A stretch of 64,000 nucleotides of DNA from Hyperoodon ampullatus (taxonomy: Eukaryota; Chordata; Mammalia; Artiodactyla; Ziphiidae). The notes under the pieces are model-generated. The model saw only the letters and a program-made list of their open reading frames with translations, ran no database searches and was not told the origin of the DNA. Location: contig OX457070.1 in the NCBI GenBank assembly GCA_949752795.1, forward strand, positions 38,593,185 to 38,657,184, in the 5' to 3' direction. Both the position numbers and the translations under genes were made by a program. This document shows, piece by piece, positions 10,515 through 21,399 of the stretch; positions within the stretch are counted from its first letter, which is position 1; every line of letters starts with the position of its first letter.

Positions 10515-10645
10515 ATTTACAATCATTCCCTCAATGTCTGTCTTCTCTATCAGATTGTAAAAATCTCCATCTGGGCAGGGTTCATGAGTGGTGTCTTCAC
10601 CACTGTATTCCCAGGGGGAGGCACAGTAAGTTCTTGACCAGCTAT
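10515..10645 (+). mobile_element. L2-like 3' tail
   Basis: 'tctctatcagattgtaaaaatctccatctgggcagggttcatgagtggtgtcttcaccactgtattcccagggggaggcacagtaagt' follows the L2 3'-end pattern in sense. Confidence 0.5.
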
Positions 10646-10903
10646 TGACTACATTTTGATTGACAAGGATATGGCATCCTACCTGGAAGGTGTAATTATG
10701 TTTTTGAAAGTTTGTACATAACACAGAGGAATATTCATGTAGTTGCACATAGTTATGTGTGTGAAAACTGGATCCTTGGAATCAACCTAAGAGCCTGTGC
10801 TATATCACTCAAAGAGCCTTAAAGTGTGTCTTTCTTGTGTTTCTTGAAAAGATCTGAGACAAGACTACCTGAGTCGCGAACCCTAGAGAGTCTGGTGTGA
10901 AAT

Positions 10904-11617
10904 TGTTGCAGGAAGGGGGACCCCTTCCAGGGCCTGAGAGTGGGCTCTTGTCTAACACTCGGAAATGAATTATCTGAGGAGACACGTGCTGACAAAGCAA
11001 GAGACTTTATTGGGAAGGGGCTCCCAGGTGGAGGGCAGGAGGGTAAGGGAACTCAGGAGGACTGCTCTGCCACGTGGCTTGCAGTCTCGGGTATTATGGT
11101 AATGGGATTAATTAGTTTCCAGGTTGTCTGTGGCCAATCATTCTGACTCATGGTTCTTCCTGGTGGTGCGTGCATCACTCAGCCAAGATGGATTCCAGTG
11201 AGGAGGATTCTGGGAGGTTGGCAAGACATATGGACTGGCGTCTCCTCTCTCCTTTTGGCCTTTCCCAAATTCTTTTTTTTTTTTTTTTGCGGTATGTGGG
11301 CCTCTCACTGTTGTGGCCTCTCCCGTTGCGGAGCACAGGCTCCGGACGCACAGGCTCAACGGCCATGGCTCACGGACCCAGCCGCTCCGCGGCATGCGGG
11401 ATCTTCCCAGACCGGGGCACGAACCCGTGTCCCCTGCATCGGCAGGCGGACTCCCAACCACTGCGCCACCAGGGAAGCCCCCGAATTCTTGCGGTTGGTG
11501 GTGGCATGTTAGTTCCGAGTTCCTTACCAGGACCTCCTGTCGCAAGATAAGTCATGCAGATGGTTTACTGTGGTGCCTGGCCAGGGTGGGTGGTTTCAGT
11601 CAGTGGTTCCCCTAACA
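10904..11617 (-). mobile_element. Solo endogenous retrovirus LTR (gammaretrovirus/ERV1-like)
   Basis: Read on the minus strand it begins TGTTAGGGGAACC and ends CCTTCCTGCAACA, so it has TG...CA ends. It carries an AATAAA poly-A signal (TTTATT on the plus strand at 11006-11011) a short way before the end, as expected for R/U5. Both flanks read AAAT (10900-10903 and 11618-11621), a 4-bp TSD typical of gammaretroviruses. No internal gag, pol or env lies beside it, so the provirus has recombined down to one LTR. A CHR SINE at 11275-11480 sits inside. Without the SINE it is about 510 bp. Confidence 0.85.
11275..11480 (-). mobile_element. CHR-type SINE, short form, inside the LTR
   Basis: Same element as at 2836: poly-T, GCGGTATGTGGGCC, then the body, ending GGGAAGCCC on the plus strand. 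The TSD is about 11 bp with one mismatch ('cccaaattctt' before, 'cccgaattctt' after). It must be younger than the LTR it interrupts. Confidence 0.95.
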
Positions 11618-11700
11618 AAATGAAATTACTTTGGGTTGTACAATTGTGAAGACATGTATCCCCATGTGTGTATATTTAGTATACTGTGCTTTGCTAAAAT

Positions 11701-11945
11701 TGGGGGCTCAGTGAATCAGACTTCCTGGATTCCTATCCCGGTTCTGTCTGTTTCTAGATGTCCCATATGAATGTTGTATGGCCTTCAGCACAATGTTTGC
11801 CATCCCTGTGCCTTAGTCTATTCATCTATAAGAGGGGATAATAATAGTCCTCACCTCATAGGCTTGTTTTGGGATTGAGATAATTTATACACCACTTAAG
11901 TCAATGCCTAGCTCAAAGTAAGCTGAATAAATGTCATTATTATTA
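11701..11945 (+). mobile_element. MIR SINE
   Basis: 'aatcagacttcctggattcctatcccggttctg', 'cctgtgccttagtctattcatctataagaggggataataatag', 'catagg..tgttttgggattgagata', 'tcaatgcctagctcaaagtaagctgaataaatgtcattattatt' run in MIR sense order, nearly full length. Confidence 0.85.
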
Positions 11946-12884
11946 TTATTTCTATAAATATGTAGTAGTAAAATTGTCTTTGCACACGTGGTGAGTTAAA
12001 AATAAGAGGGTTTTTTAGGAGGAGGGAAAACTCCGATTACTGAAAACCATATGGGCTGCATGGAAATGGAAGTGGGCTCTGATATAAGTGGAAGTAATGC
12101 TGATAGCCCAGGACACAGCACTTTAGGGAGGAAGAGAAGGAAGGGTGAGTATAGAGAAGACATATAGTTACTTAGTCATTGGCACGTTATTAGCAAAGCA
12201 TTGGGATGACAGAATTAAAAACTGGGAGATTCAGCCAGTGACTAGGAGTGTCGATGGAGTTTCGACTCTTGGCATCTGAGTGCTTCTAGCCATGCTCACC
12301 TGGCATCGGCAAAAATGGTCATTTCAGTCCAAAAGTTCAGTCCAGCCAACGTTCAGGGATTGCTGGTGACTTGCCTTTGTGAAGCCCAAACTCCAATCGT
12401 CATCTAGCCTGGCTGGTTGTTGGGATCCGGCAGTTCTGACAGTAACATCTGCCAGTGCCCCCCCGGACAGTTACTGAGGTCAGAAATTGCATTGTTCCGC
12501 AATTACTGGAAGCACCCAGAACATCTCTGAGTTCAGAATATTCCCGAAGTGAGACAGAATTGGTCGGGAATGACATTGCCTGGCCTCTCAGAACAAACAC
12601 GAGTGACTTGCCACAAAGCCACCCTGATGCAGCTTTGTCACCACATCCCCCGCATTCACTCTACAGAGTGGGCTTGAAGTACCCTGCCAGAAGGAAGCAC
12701 CAGGCTGGCACGTCCCCTTCTCAGTCTTCCTCTCACCTTAGCCCACAGTGGGGTTTCTGGCCAATCCAGATGGGTCTTCTTTTTCTTTTTAAGTCCTTTA
12801 AAATGGAAGACTCAGTTTTAATTGAGGTATAGTATTATTTATTAAAAATGATATATTACAGATACTACTGTGTTTTTTCATCCC
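11946..12884. other. Unique non-coding DNA
   Basis: No repeat recognised. A 125-aa frame at 12455-12832 (+) overlaps a 66-aa minus-strand frame. It has no familiar domain and ends in ordinary AT-rich sequence, so I do not call it a gene. Confidence 0.5.
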
Positions 12885-13275
12885 AAAGAACTTTTCTCAC
12901 CAGTTGCGTTCTTTGATCTTTTCAACAACCCTGTGAGGTAAGTTGGGTGGTTAAGCATACTATTAATTTCATTTTGATTGTGCAGACTCAAGGAGGGGAA
13001 GTGATGACTTATCCAAAGACATACGTTGGTTAAACTGGTGTTAATAATAGCTAATATGTAGCAATTACCTTGTACCAAATACTATCATAAGTATTTATTT
13101 AATCCACACAGTGAGCCAATGAAGAAGTCACTGTTATTATCGCTGTTACATGGATGAGGAAACTGAGACATGGAAAGATGAAATCAACTGCCCAAGATTT
13201 CAGTTGGTAAGTGATGGAGCTGCGATTACAACCCATGTATCTTGGCTTCAGAGTCTAGGTACTTATCCACTGTCA
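12885..13275 (-). mobile_element. Two MIR SINE fragments, antisense
   Basis: 12885-13025 ('caacaaccctgtgaggtaagttggg...gaggggaagtgatgacttatccaaagac') and 13037-13275 ('aatccacacagtgagcc...acatggatgaggaaactgagacatgg...ctgcccaag...gtgatggagctgcgattacaacccatg') are both MIR read backwards. They are separated by about 12 bases. Confidence 0.8.
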
Positions 13276-15054
13276 TATGTTGGATGATACAGTACCTGGT
13301 CTCAGGGATTTTCAGGCAATTCTTGTTCCAGTTACTGTCTCCCTTTACCAGTTTCCTGTCTTCTTTAAGGATCTCCTAATCTTAGATGGACAAAGCATGT
13401 TCTAAAATGAACAGAAAAGAAGTGTGTTCACTTCTTTATTATACAAGTAAGAGCAGTAGCTGGAGAAGAAAATGGGAACCACCTTCAAAATGATAATGAG
13501 ATGAAAGATTGAAGCTTATGAGAAGGGAAAATGCTGCTGAAACTATTGTCTCACTCTTTTGGTTGTTGCCAAGGACTTTTGTTGGTTTCCTGCTCTGTGC
13601 AGTTTTATTTTGTTGAAGTAGGAGGAGGCATATCAGTGCTGAAGTCAGACTCACTGTGGAGTTGGGGAGGGTCCATGTCAGTTGCATTTTCTTTCTTTGT
13701 GAACTTCAGAGAAGTTTTGGCAGCAACCAGATTTGAGATCTTGCAGGTAAGGGTTTTAGAGCCCCCGAGAGAGCCTGCTTTTCTGGTGAGCTCCTAGGTT
13801 TGTGGGATGTAGAATTCATGTGAAAACTATTCAACTATTCTGAAAGAAAAAGACTTTAAAATTAACTTTGACTTGACTATAGGGGGTTTTGGTGCTAATA
13901 GGTTAGGACATGCTATTCAGAAATTAGGTCCTTATAGCCAGGGGTCAGATGGAACTTCTCAGGGCCATTTTGAGACAGTGAGAATGCACAGAGAAGGAGA
14001 CAGCTGACTTTCGGTTCTTTGGACCACCAGGCTTTTTTGTGATTGAAGTAATTTGTTTGTTACTATCAGTGTATGATTTGGAGAAAATACCATTTTCTAA
14101 GTGGCAAATTTTCTCCCATGGAAGATATTCCTTTTGGTTGGGTGGGAGTGGGGTGGGGGAGTGAGTAGGAATTTTCAGGGCTCCAAAATGCTCAACAGTT
14201 TGTTTCTTGCCTGACTTCACATGCAGCAGGATAACTAATTCAGATAACTCCATGGGGGCCTCACCTGGGTTTCCTGTATGGTGTCTAATTTTCTTCCTGC
14301 TTGAGTTATTATGTAATCACATTATGTTGTCAAAACTTGGACAGTGGGAGAGAGTAAGGTAATAGAGAGAGACCCAAATTCCCTGGGCACTTCTGCTTAA
14401 CATGACTTTTCTGACCTTTGGCATAAGTATTAACCCGAGAATGCCAACTTTGTCATGTCTACAAGCATGTGTGAATGGGTGGACAGGGTGAGATGGGGGG
14501 TGACATTAGACATGTATTATAGTAGGCACAATGCCAAAGGAGACAACTGAAAAATGAAATTGTTTGCCAGACTAGTTTATTTGACATCTTTAGACAAATA
14601 AATTGTGTTGCTTAAGAGAATTTTGGCTGTGAAAAATTGGGATTGATAATCATATGGATTTGTCTGTAGTAAATGTTATGTGCCTATAAATTCAAAGAAG
14701 GTGTTTATATTCATGTGTTGACGCTCTCTGGGGGTAATTATAAACACTGCCCTCCACACAGACTGATACATTTAAAAATTTTTTATTGATTTATAAAATT
14801 ACAAAAGTAATGTAGCAATAAAATTAAGTGAATTTAGAAGAAGAAGAAAACAGAAAAATCTCTAGCAATCTTACTATTTGTGTGTCGTAACTTTTTTCAT
14901 GTTTGACTTTTACTTTTTTGCTGTTGGCTTACATATTTTCTATAGAGTTGGAATCCTAGCTACACAGACTTAATTTACCCAATAAAATTTGCAAACTGAA
15001 CGCAGCTTCAGTAGTAGATCCATGGACAGGTGAGCAAGAAGGGGCATCTGAAAG
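13276..15054. other. Unique AT-rich non-coding DNA
   Basis: No gene seen. Around 14765-14945 the text 'ttttattgatttataaaattacaaaagtaatg...cagaaaaatc' resembles a common old repeat tail, but too weakly to name it. Confidence 0.4.
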
Positions 15055-15190
15055 CATGTGGCCTGATCTTGTTCTGCATGTGAAATGGCAGAAGCCCAGA
15101 GAGGTGAAGGGATTTGCCTGAAGGACAAAGATTGGGAGTAGCTGAGGTGGGGCTTTTCTCATCATAATGCTGCTTCTGACCACTCTACAG
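15055..15190 (-). mobile_element. MIR-like fragment, antisense
   Basis: 'gtgaaatggcagaagcccagagaggtgaagggatttgcctgaaggacaaagattgggagtagctgaggtgggg' is a diverged MIR core read backwards. Confidence 0.55.
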
Positions 15191-15248
15191 TCTCTCTCTA
15201 CCTTAGTCTTGAGACTTGCCCTCCAACACCACATATCTCTTCAACTTG

Positions 15249-15290
15249 TGTGTGTGTGTGTGTATACATGTAAATATATATTTATAGACA
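15249..15290. repeat. (TG)n followed by TA-rich microsatellite
   Basis: About eight TG units (15249-15264), then 'tatacatgtaaatatatatttata'. Confidence 0.85.
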
Positions 15291-16225
15291 TGAATTGCTC
15301 TCTAATATATGGAAAAGCTTAGTTATGGCAAACTACAGTTTTATAAATGATTATGAAAGTTGGAAAGATTTGAAGAGGTAGTCATGAAACTATGGAATTT
15401 TACATTTTCTCACATAACAAGTCTCCTAAAAAGTTTTTTCTAAGGTCTTATGCTATGTAATGTTAGGTCACTTATGATGAAATGCCACTGCCTAGAAATG
15501 TGAAAACCTTACTGGCCCTGGGAAGTCAGCCCATAGGAGATGGAAAAGAGAATAAAATTGTAGGGTGAACTGATTACAATGGACAATTGTTTTCTTACAA
15601 ACAAAAGTGAAGTTTATATAAACCTTTTTAAATGGAGAAACGACAAGTTTATTTATTTGGCTCTAAGTAGTAGTAAAGATTGATTTCCCATTGAGTTGGA
15701 GGGTCTATCTTTTTTTTTTAATCCTGATTTTTAATATTAGCCTTTAGCAGAAGTCTATAGGAATGGTAGTCATCATCTTGGAATGTTTTTGATACATCTG
15801 GATTAAAGCTTTCCCTCTTTTAGGTGTAGTTAGCCATACCTTTACAAATGAATAACTACAGGGAATTAAAAGAGAATGAAAACATCTAACTAGATTTGCT
15901 TGAGGGGTAGATTTGTAGATAATTTTGGGGAGGGGGATTTTTTTCTCTAGACTATAAATTAATTTTGGTAGTTAAAAATGTGTGTCAAAGGCAAATATTT
16001 TTCCATTTTCAAATCAGCTCCTTGAAAGAACGCTGCTTATTTTTTGTTAGAAGATGCCCTTTTGGATTCCCTAGTTTAGGAAGAATAATCTATCTCTAGC
16101 ACATCAGCACACTCTGTCACAAAAATAAGTGCCTAATAAGCATTTCCTAAATAAATGGATTTTCTTCATTCAATTTCTTTACTTTGTGGCCTGTTTCCCC
16201 TGTTGGTACTCTCCAGAAATGGGTC
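15291..16225. other. Unique AT-rich non-coding DNA
   Basis: No gene or repeat recognised. Confidence 0.45.
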
Positions 16226-16570
16226 TTCTATGTAGTATCAGTCAGGTAGACTAGGTTACGTTGCAGTAACGAACGTCTCTGTGACTTTACACTCGTGCTA
16301 CATATCCATCTTGGGTCAACAGGGAGGCCCTGCTCATCTAGTCACTCAGGGATTTAAGGGGATGGAGGCTCCATTTCAACATGTCCTCCCACTTCATTGC
16401 TATAAGGAGGAAAGGATGCCGAGAATTGTGTCTCCTCAGAAGAGACACTTATCACCTTCTGTGTTGGCTAAGGCAAGGCACATGGCCACACCTAGATCAA
16501 ATCCTACCATGCTGTCTGGAAGCAAGCTCAGAATAAGTGGGAAGTGCCCTGATGACTACCACTTGGTTAT
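16226..16570 (+). mobile_element. Old mammalian interspersed repeat, family not assigned
   Basis: The order 'gtcaggtagactaggttacgttgcagtaacgaac', 'tgctacatatccatcttgggtcaacaggg', 'ggaggctccatttcaacatg', 'ttggctaaggcaaggcacatggccacacctag', 'tgatgactaccac' is that of a frequently seen LTR-like mammalian repeat. The 98-aa frame inside (16281-16577) is a by-product. Confidence 0.5.
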
Positions 16571-16785
16571 ATGGTAATGATGGAGATTCGTGTGGACTTC
16601 CTCCTGAAGAGTTTATAAAGTGATTCCAGTGTTTATACCTAACCCACAATTAAGGAAGATAGGTAGGTTGCTGGTGTCGCTGCTCCTGGAAGAAGTAGAA
16701 GGACATAGGGAGGGAGAATTAGTGACTCACTTAAAGCCATGGACTGTATTAGCAGACATCCTGACACCTAGACACCCAGATTCTT

Positions 16786-17181
16786 TTTTTTTTTAACATC
16801 TTGATTGGACTATAATTGCTTTATAATGGTGTGTTAGTTTCTGCTGTATAACAAAGTGAATCAGCTATACGTATACATATATCCCCATATCCCTTCCCTC
16901 TTGCGTCTCCCTCCCACCCTCCCTATCCCACCCCTCTAGGTGGTCACACAGCACTGAGCTGGTCTCCCTCTGCTATGTGTCTGCTTCCCACTACCTATCT
17001 GTTTGACATTTGGTAGTGTATGTATGTCCATGCCACTCTCTCACTTTGTCCCAGCTTACCCTTCCCCCTCCCTGTGTCCTCTAGTCCATTCTCTACGTCT
17101 GCGTCTTTATTCCTTTCCTGTCCCTAGGTTCTTTAGAACCTTTTTTTTTTAGATTCCACATATATGTGTTAGCCTACGACC
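16786..17181 (-). mobile_element. L1 3' end, 5'-truncated, antisense
   Basis: Poly-T, then 'taacatcttgattggactataattgctttataatggtgtgttagtttctgctgtataacaaagtgaatcagctatac' is the cetartiodactyl L1 3' UTR read backwards, ending at 'cacatatatgtgttagccta'. An 11-bp perfect TSD, 'cccagattctt', flanks it at 16775-16785 and 17182-17192. Only the 3' UTR is present. Confidence 0.93.
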
Positions 17182-17389
17182 CCCAGATTCTTGATGCGCT
17201 GTCTTCAGAACCACCTTCATGAATGGCTCTCCTTAGTCTTTTCAGGAATAACTCTCACTTTTTGAAACATCTTGATGCCAAGTCTCTGTGAGGTGATGGG
17301 TGAGTTTGCAGTTTAAATAGACTTTTGAATGATTGGTCTTTTCTTCTGGAGCAACTCTGGGAGGCTAGATTGTGTAGACTAGAAAAAAA

Positions 17390-17612
17390 GAAAGTAAAAT
17401 GTGGATTAAAGTCAGGCAGGTCTGGGTTTAAATTTCAGTTCCATCTCTCCACTGTGTGACCTCGGGGAAGTAACTTAACTTGTCTGAGATTCAGTTTCTT
17501 CCTCTGAAAAACGAGGATAGTATTTCCTACCTTGCAGATTGTGGTGATGAAAGAGGAAAGGTTGTGGAAGGCATAGCACAATGCTGGGCACCCAGGAGAG
17601 GTTCTGTAAGTG
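17390..17612 (+). mobile_element. MIR SINE
   Basis: 'aaagtcaggcaggtctgggtttaaatttcagttcc', 'ctgtgtgacctcggggaagtaacttaacttgtctgag', 'cctctgaaaaacgaggatagtatttcctacc', 'gcatagcacaatgctgggcaccc': full-length MIR order in sense. Confidence 0.85.
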
Positions 17613-18286
17613 CGACATCACCCAATTCTTCAGTGCTTTGGTTGCCCACATTTTGAGCACCGGAGCAGGCCCAGGAAAATTGGGGCACTGTTCCCAAGCG
17701 AGACTGATATTGTTTCAAGATAAACAACTTGGTTTCTGTCTGCTGTAAGCTCCTCAACTTATTTTGCTAAAATATCATAAAGTTCTAAGTTCTGTTATAC
17801 ATTTCAGGGCCTTTTTCTTTAGTTCTGTTTCCTCCCCAGTTCTTGGAAGTGCTTTTAGGGCAACCCAGTAGTCATGGTATGGCAAAGAGGCACCAAGAAA
17901 TTACTAAAATCAAACAGTAGCTTCTAGAAACTACCTTATCCTAGTTCCGAGAAACTTTTAGATACCCAGTGCCAAGGAGCCTTTCTGTGATTCGTGGGGA
18001 AACTCTTAGAGTGGGGATAGCAGAGAGGAGTCACAGCCCTGAGCTGGCTGCCTTGTTGAAAAGCATAACTCTGCTCTAGGCAGAAGATGGCCTGCTCTAG
18101 CTTTCCCCATTAACGGGACACCAGCCTTCACCAACGTCATGTGTTCTGGGTGGGCTCACATGTTTCAGCGGTGTTGTTGGGTGCCTTGTAGGTCTGATTT
18201 CACCCTGAGTTTCCCTTTGCTCTACTTTCAAGGTGAATTGCATTGAGGCTGTTTGGACCAAAGTCAGGAGGGTTTGGGAAAAAGAA
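17613..18286. other. Unique non-coding DNA
   Basis: Nothing recognised between the MIR and the L1 target site. Confidence 0.45.
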
Positions 18287-18296
18287 AACAAAACAT

Positions 18297-19869
18297 CATT
18301 TTTGTGTGTTTGTGTGTGTGTTTTTTAATTAAAAAATTTTTTTAATTTAACTTATTTTTTTAACATCTTTATTGGAGTATAACTGCTTCACACTAATGGT
18401 GTGTTAGTTTCTGCTTTATAACAAAGTGAATCAGCTATACATATACTACCGAAAGCAATCTACAGATTCAGTGCAATCCATATCAAACTACCAGTGGCAT
18501 TTTTCACAGAATTAGAACAAAAAATCTCACAATTTGTATGGAAACACAAAAGACCCCGAATAGCCAAAGCAATCTTGAGAAAGAAAAATGGAGCTGGAGG
18601 AATCAGGCTCCTGGACTTCAGACTATACTACAAAGCTACAATAATCAAGATACTATGATACTGGCACAAAAACAGAAATGTAGATCAATGGAACAGGATA
18701 GAAAGCCTGGAGATAAACCCACGCACATATGGTCACCTTATTTTTGATAAAGGAGGAAAGAATATACAATGGAGAAAAGACGGTCTCTTCAATAAGTGGT
18801 GCTGGGAAAACTGGACAGCTACATGTAAAAGTATGAAATTAGAACACTTCTTAACACCATACACAAAAATAAACTCGATTAAAGACCTAAATGTAAGACT
18901 GGACAGTATAAAACTCTTAGAGGAAAACATAGGCAGAACACTCTTTGACATAAATCACAGCAAGGTCTTTTTTGACCCACCTCCTAGAGTAATGGAAATA
19001 AAAACAAAAATAAACAAATGGTACCTAATGAAACTTAAAAGCTTTTGCACAGCAAAGGACACCATAAGCAAGACAAAAAGACATCCCTCAGAATGGGAGA
19101 AAATATTTGCCAATGAAGCAACTGACAAAGGATTAATCTCCAAAATTTACAAGCAGCTCATGCAGCTCAATATCAAAAAAAAAAAAAACCAACCCAATGA
19201 AAAAATGGTCAGAAGACCTAAATAGACATTTCTCCAAAGAAAATATACAGATTGACAACAAACACATGAAAGAATGCTCAACATCACTAATCATTAGAGA
19301 AATGCAAATCAAAACTACAATGAGGTATCACATCACACCGGTCAGAATGGCCATCATCAAAAAATCTACAAACAATAAATGCTGGAGAGGGTGTGGAGAA
19401 AAGGGAACTCTCTTGCACTGTTGGTGGGAATGTAAATTGATACAGCCACTATGGAGAACAGTATGGAGGATCCTTAAAAAACTAAAAATAGAACTACCAT
19501 ACGACCCAGCAATCCCACTACTGGGCACATACCCTGAGAAAACCATAATTCAAAAGGAGTCATGTACCACAATGTTCATTGCAGCTCTATTTACAATAGC
19601 CAGGACATGGAAGCAACCTAAGTGTCCATCAACAGATGAATGGATAAAGAAGATGTGGCACCTATATATAATGGAATATTAGTCAGCCATAAAAAGAAAT
19701 GAAACTGAGTTTTTTGTAGTGAGGTGGATGGACCTAGAGTCTGTCATACAGAGTGAAGTAAGTCAGAAAGAGAAAAACAAATACCGCATGCTAACACATA
19801 TATATGGAACCTAAAAAAATGGTTTTGAAGAACCTAGGGGCAGGACGGGGAGGGGGAAGGGTAAGCTGG
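18297..19869 (-). mobile_element. L1 insertion with internal inversion (twin-primed)
   Basis: A perfect 10-bp TSD, AACAAAACAT, brackets the insertion at 18287-18296 and 19870-19879. The left part (about 18345-18447) is the L1 3' end read backwards, with poly-T outermost, so the element lies on the minus strand. At 18448 it switches to sense ORF2 sequence ('taccgaaagcaatctacagattcagtgcaatcc') and runs to the early 3' UTR at 19869. The middle of the 3' UTR is missing at the join. This is the structure left by twin priming. Both parts lie within one TSD, so they arrived together. Confidence 0.9.
18448..19680 (+). pseudogene. L1 ORF2 C-terminal remnant in the inverted segment
   Basis: Frames 18833-19225 and 19197-19682 cover the region after the reverse transcriptase: [20 protein letters not shown], then the Cys-rich [20 protein letters not shown], then [19 protein letters not shown] frame change lies at the A-run near 19177-19190. 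The frame stops at TAG (19680), where the other two L1 tails in this window read TAC ('tattactcagcc'), so that stop is a point mutation. Dead copy. Confidence 0.88.
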
Positions 19870-20379
19870 AACAAAACATTTTGATTCAACAGTTGCTTAG
19901 TAAGTAGCTGCCAACCAGGAGTCCACCACTTGTTTTGACTATTATAAGCCAAAAGAAGAAAATTCAAGCTGGTTTATGAGCATAGATACCATCTCAGTGT
20001 TTGTAAGGCCCACAAATAAAATCTAATCTTTAGAAGGGTGTGCCTGTTTGTAAAGAGACAAACTTTAAAATGTGCGTAATTTAGCAACTCAAATTCCACA
20101 TTAGTTAAAACCCCATTCCTTAGACTTGGTTTTAAATATGCCCCCTCCCCTCGCTTCTCCCCCGCACCCCCAGCTCTAGCAGGCTTCTTCCTTCCCTCCC
20201 TCTCTCTGAGGTGCGGAAATGGGTTTATGTTTAGCAAGTCCATTCAAAACCTGGAAGGTCGATGCTTTTCTTTCAGCTGCTTGAATAAATGATAACAAAA
20301 CGTGATCTTTGCTCAATACCCCTTCCCCTACCTCTTTCAACCCCCGCCCTTTTTTTTTGTAATATACTGGGGAGAAAAA

Positions 20380-20790
20380 TACTTTCCAAACACAGAACTT
20401 TATGGCCAGAGACAATCTGGCTGCTGGAATAAACAGTCTGCTCCCTCGTTTACCATTCCATCATGGGCTTAAATCCTGAGGAGCTCGCGGCTGCCCGCAA
20501 TAGTTCTTGCTTGGCAGCAGGGAAGTCTGCCAACGTCCCATCAGGCTTGTTTCTTAAGCAAAGTTGCATAAGTTAACAGGTTTTATTGTTGGGGGTAATC
20601 TGGGGTTGTGATTACAGGAGGGAGGGACGAGGCCCCCAGAGTGTTTGCCAGCAACAGCCCTTGGCTTTGCTCATTCCCACTCCTCATTAATTTGTGTGAG
20701 CTCAGCTTGGATAACAAACGTGGGGCAGGGGATCCTATTCAGCCAGGCCTGGCCCCAGTAAGGCCTGTGAGCTAACTGCTCTAATTGAGT
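20380..20790. promoter_or_regulatory. Candidate conserved non-coding element A
   Basis: Runs such as 'accattccatcatgggcttaaatcc', 'cttaagcaaagttgcataagttaacaggttttattg', 'ggttgtgattacagg', 'cctcattaatttgtgtgagctcagcttggataacaaacg' and 'ctaactgctctaattgag' hold several homeodomain, nuclear-receptor and forkhead-like sites (GTTAACAGG, TAATTTG, AACAAAC, GATTA). The motif density is suggestive only. Confidence 0.35.
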
Positions 20791-21399
20791 GGGAGGGGCT
20801 GCCTTCCTCTCACTCCTGTCCCTTCCCGGCCCCGTTTGGAGAGGAATGAATGGAGGCCCACTTCAGCTCCTGCTGGCAGCCCTGAGGCCGGCTGGGCCCT
20901 GGGATCCACTGCTGGGATCCATATCACCGCCAGCCCTCTTACAACTGCGGCTCTGGTCCTTCATTGTGTGAGGAGGTATTCCAACAGTGCTCATTCTGGG
21001 CTTTGCTTTCTTGTTTTCTCTTGCTTTCCTTTTGGGTTGAGAAACACTCTGCTATAATTTATATCTGGGAATCAGCATTAGAAATGTGTTAGCATTCCGC
21101 TCCGGATGGACAGATCATTTACAACTAGCGCAATATATTATCGATGTGCTGCTCTTTAGGACCTGCTATGTAATAGACACGTAATGAAGCATAGGAAACA
21201 TGGATTTCATTTCCAGGCCCCAAAAGGAGAAAATGATTTCGGGGCAGAAAACTCACCCCAGGTGGGGGACAAGGGGTGGGGGTTTGGGGGACAGGGGAAG
21301 GGTCTGTCTCTTTAAGACACACTAGGAGGAAAACCAAAAGTCATCAGCTCCAAAAGTAACAAATGAGGGCCCAGAGCTGTGGAGCTAATGTGCAAACTT

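Noticed and set aside
10904..11617. Full endogenous retrovirus
   Set aside because: No internal gag, pol or env sequence lies beside the LTR, and the 4-bp flanks match directly, so only a solo LTR remains.
12455..12832. 125-aa plus-strand ORF
   Set aside because: No recognisable domain, no promoter or poly-A context, starts at an arbitrary ATG.
19197..19682. 161-aa ORF as a gene
   Set aside because: It is the ORF2 C-terminal region of a 5'-truncated, inverted L1 lacking the endonuclease and RT domains.
20200..20420. Minus-strand frames at 19974-20243 and 20176-20415 as small genes
   Set aside because: They overlap each other in different frames, are rich in Lys/Gly from simple sequence, and show no domain.
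20800..20970. CpG island or promoter near the repeat-poor block
   Set aside because: The patch is GC-rich but holds few CpG dinucleotides, and no first exon is visible.
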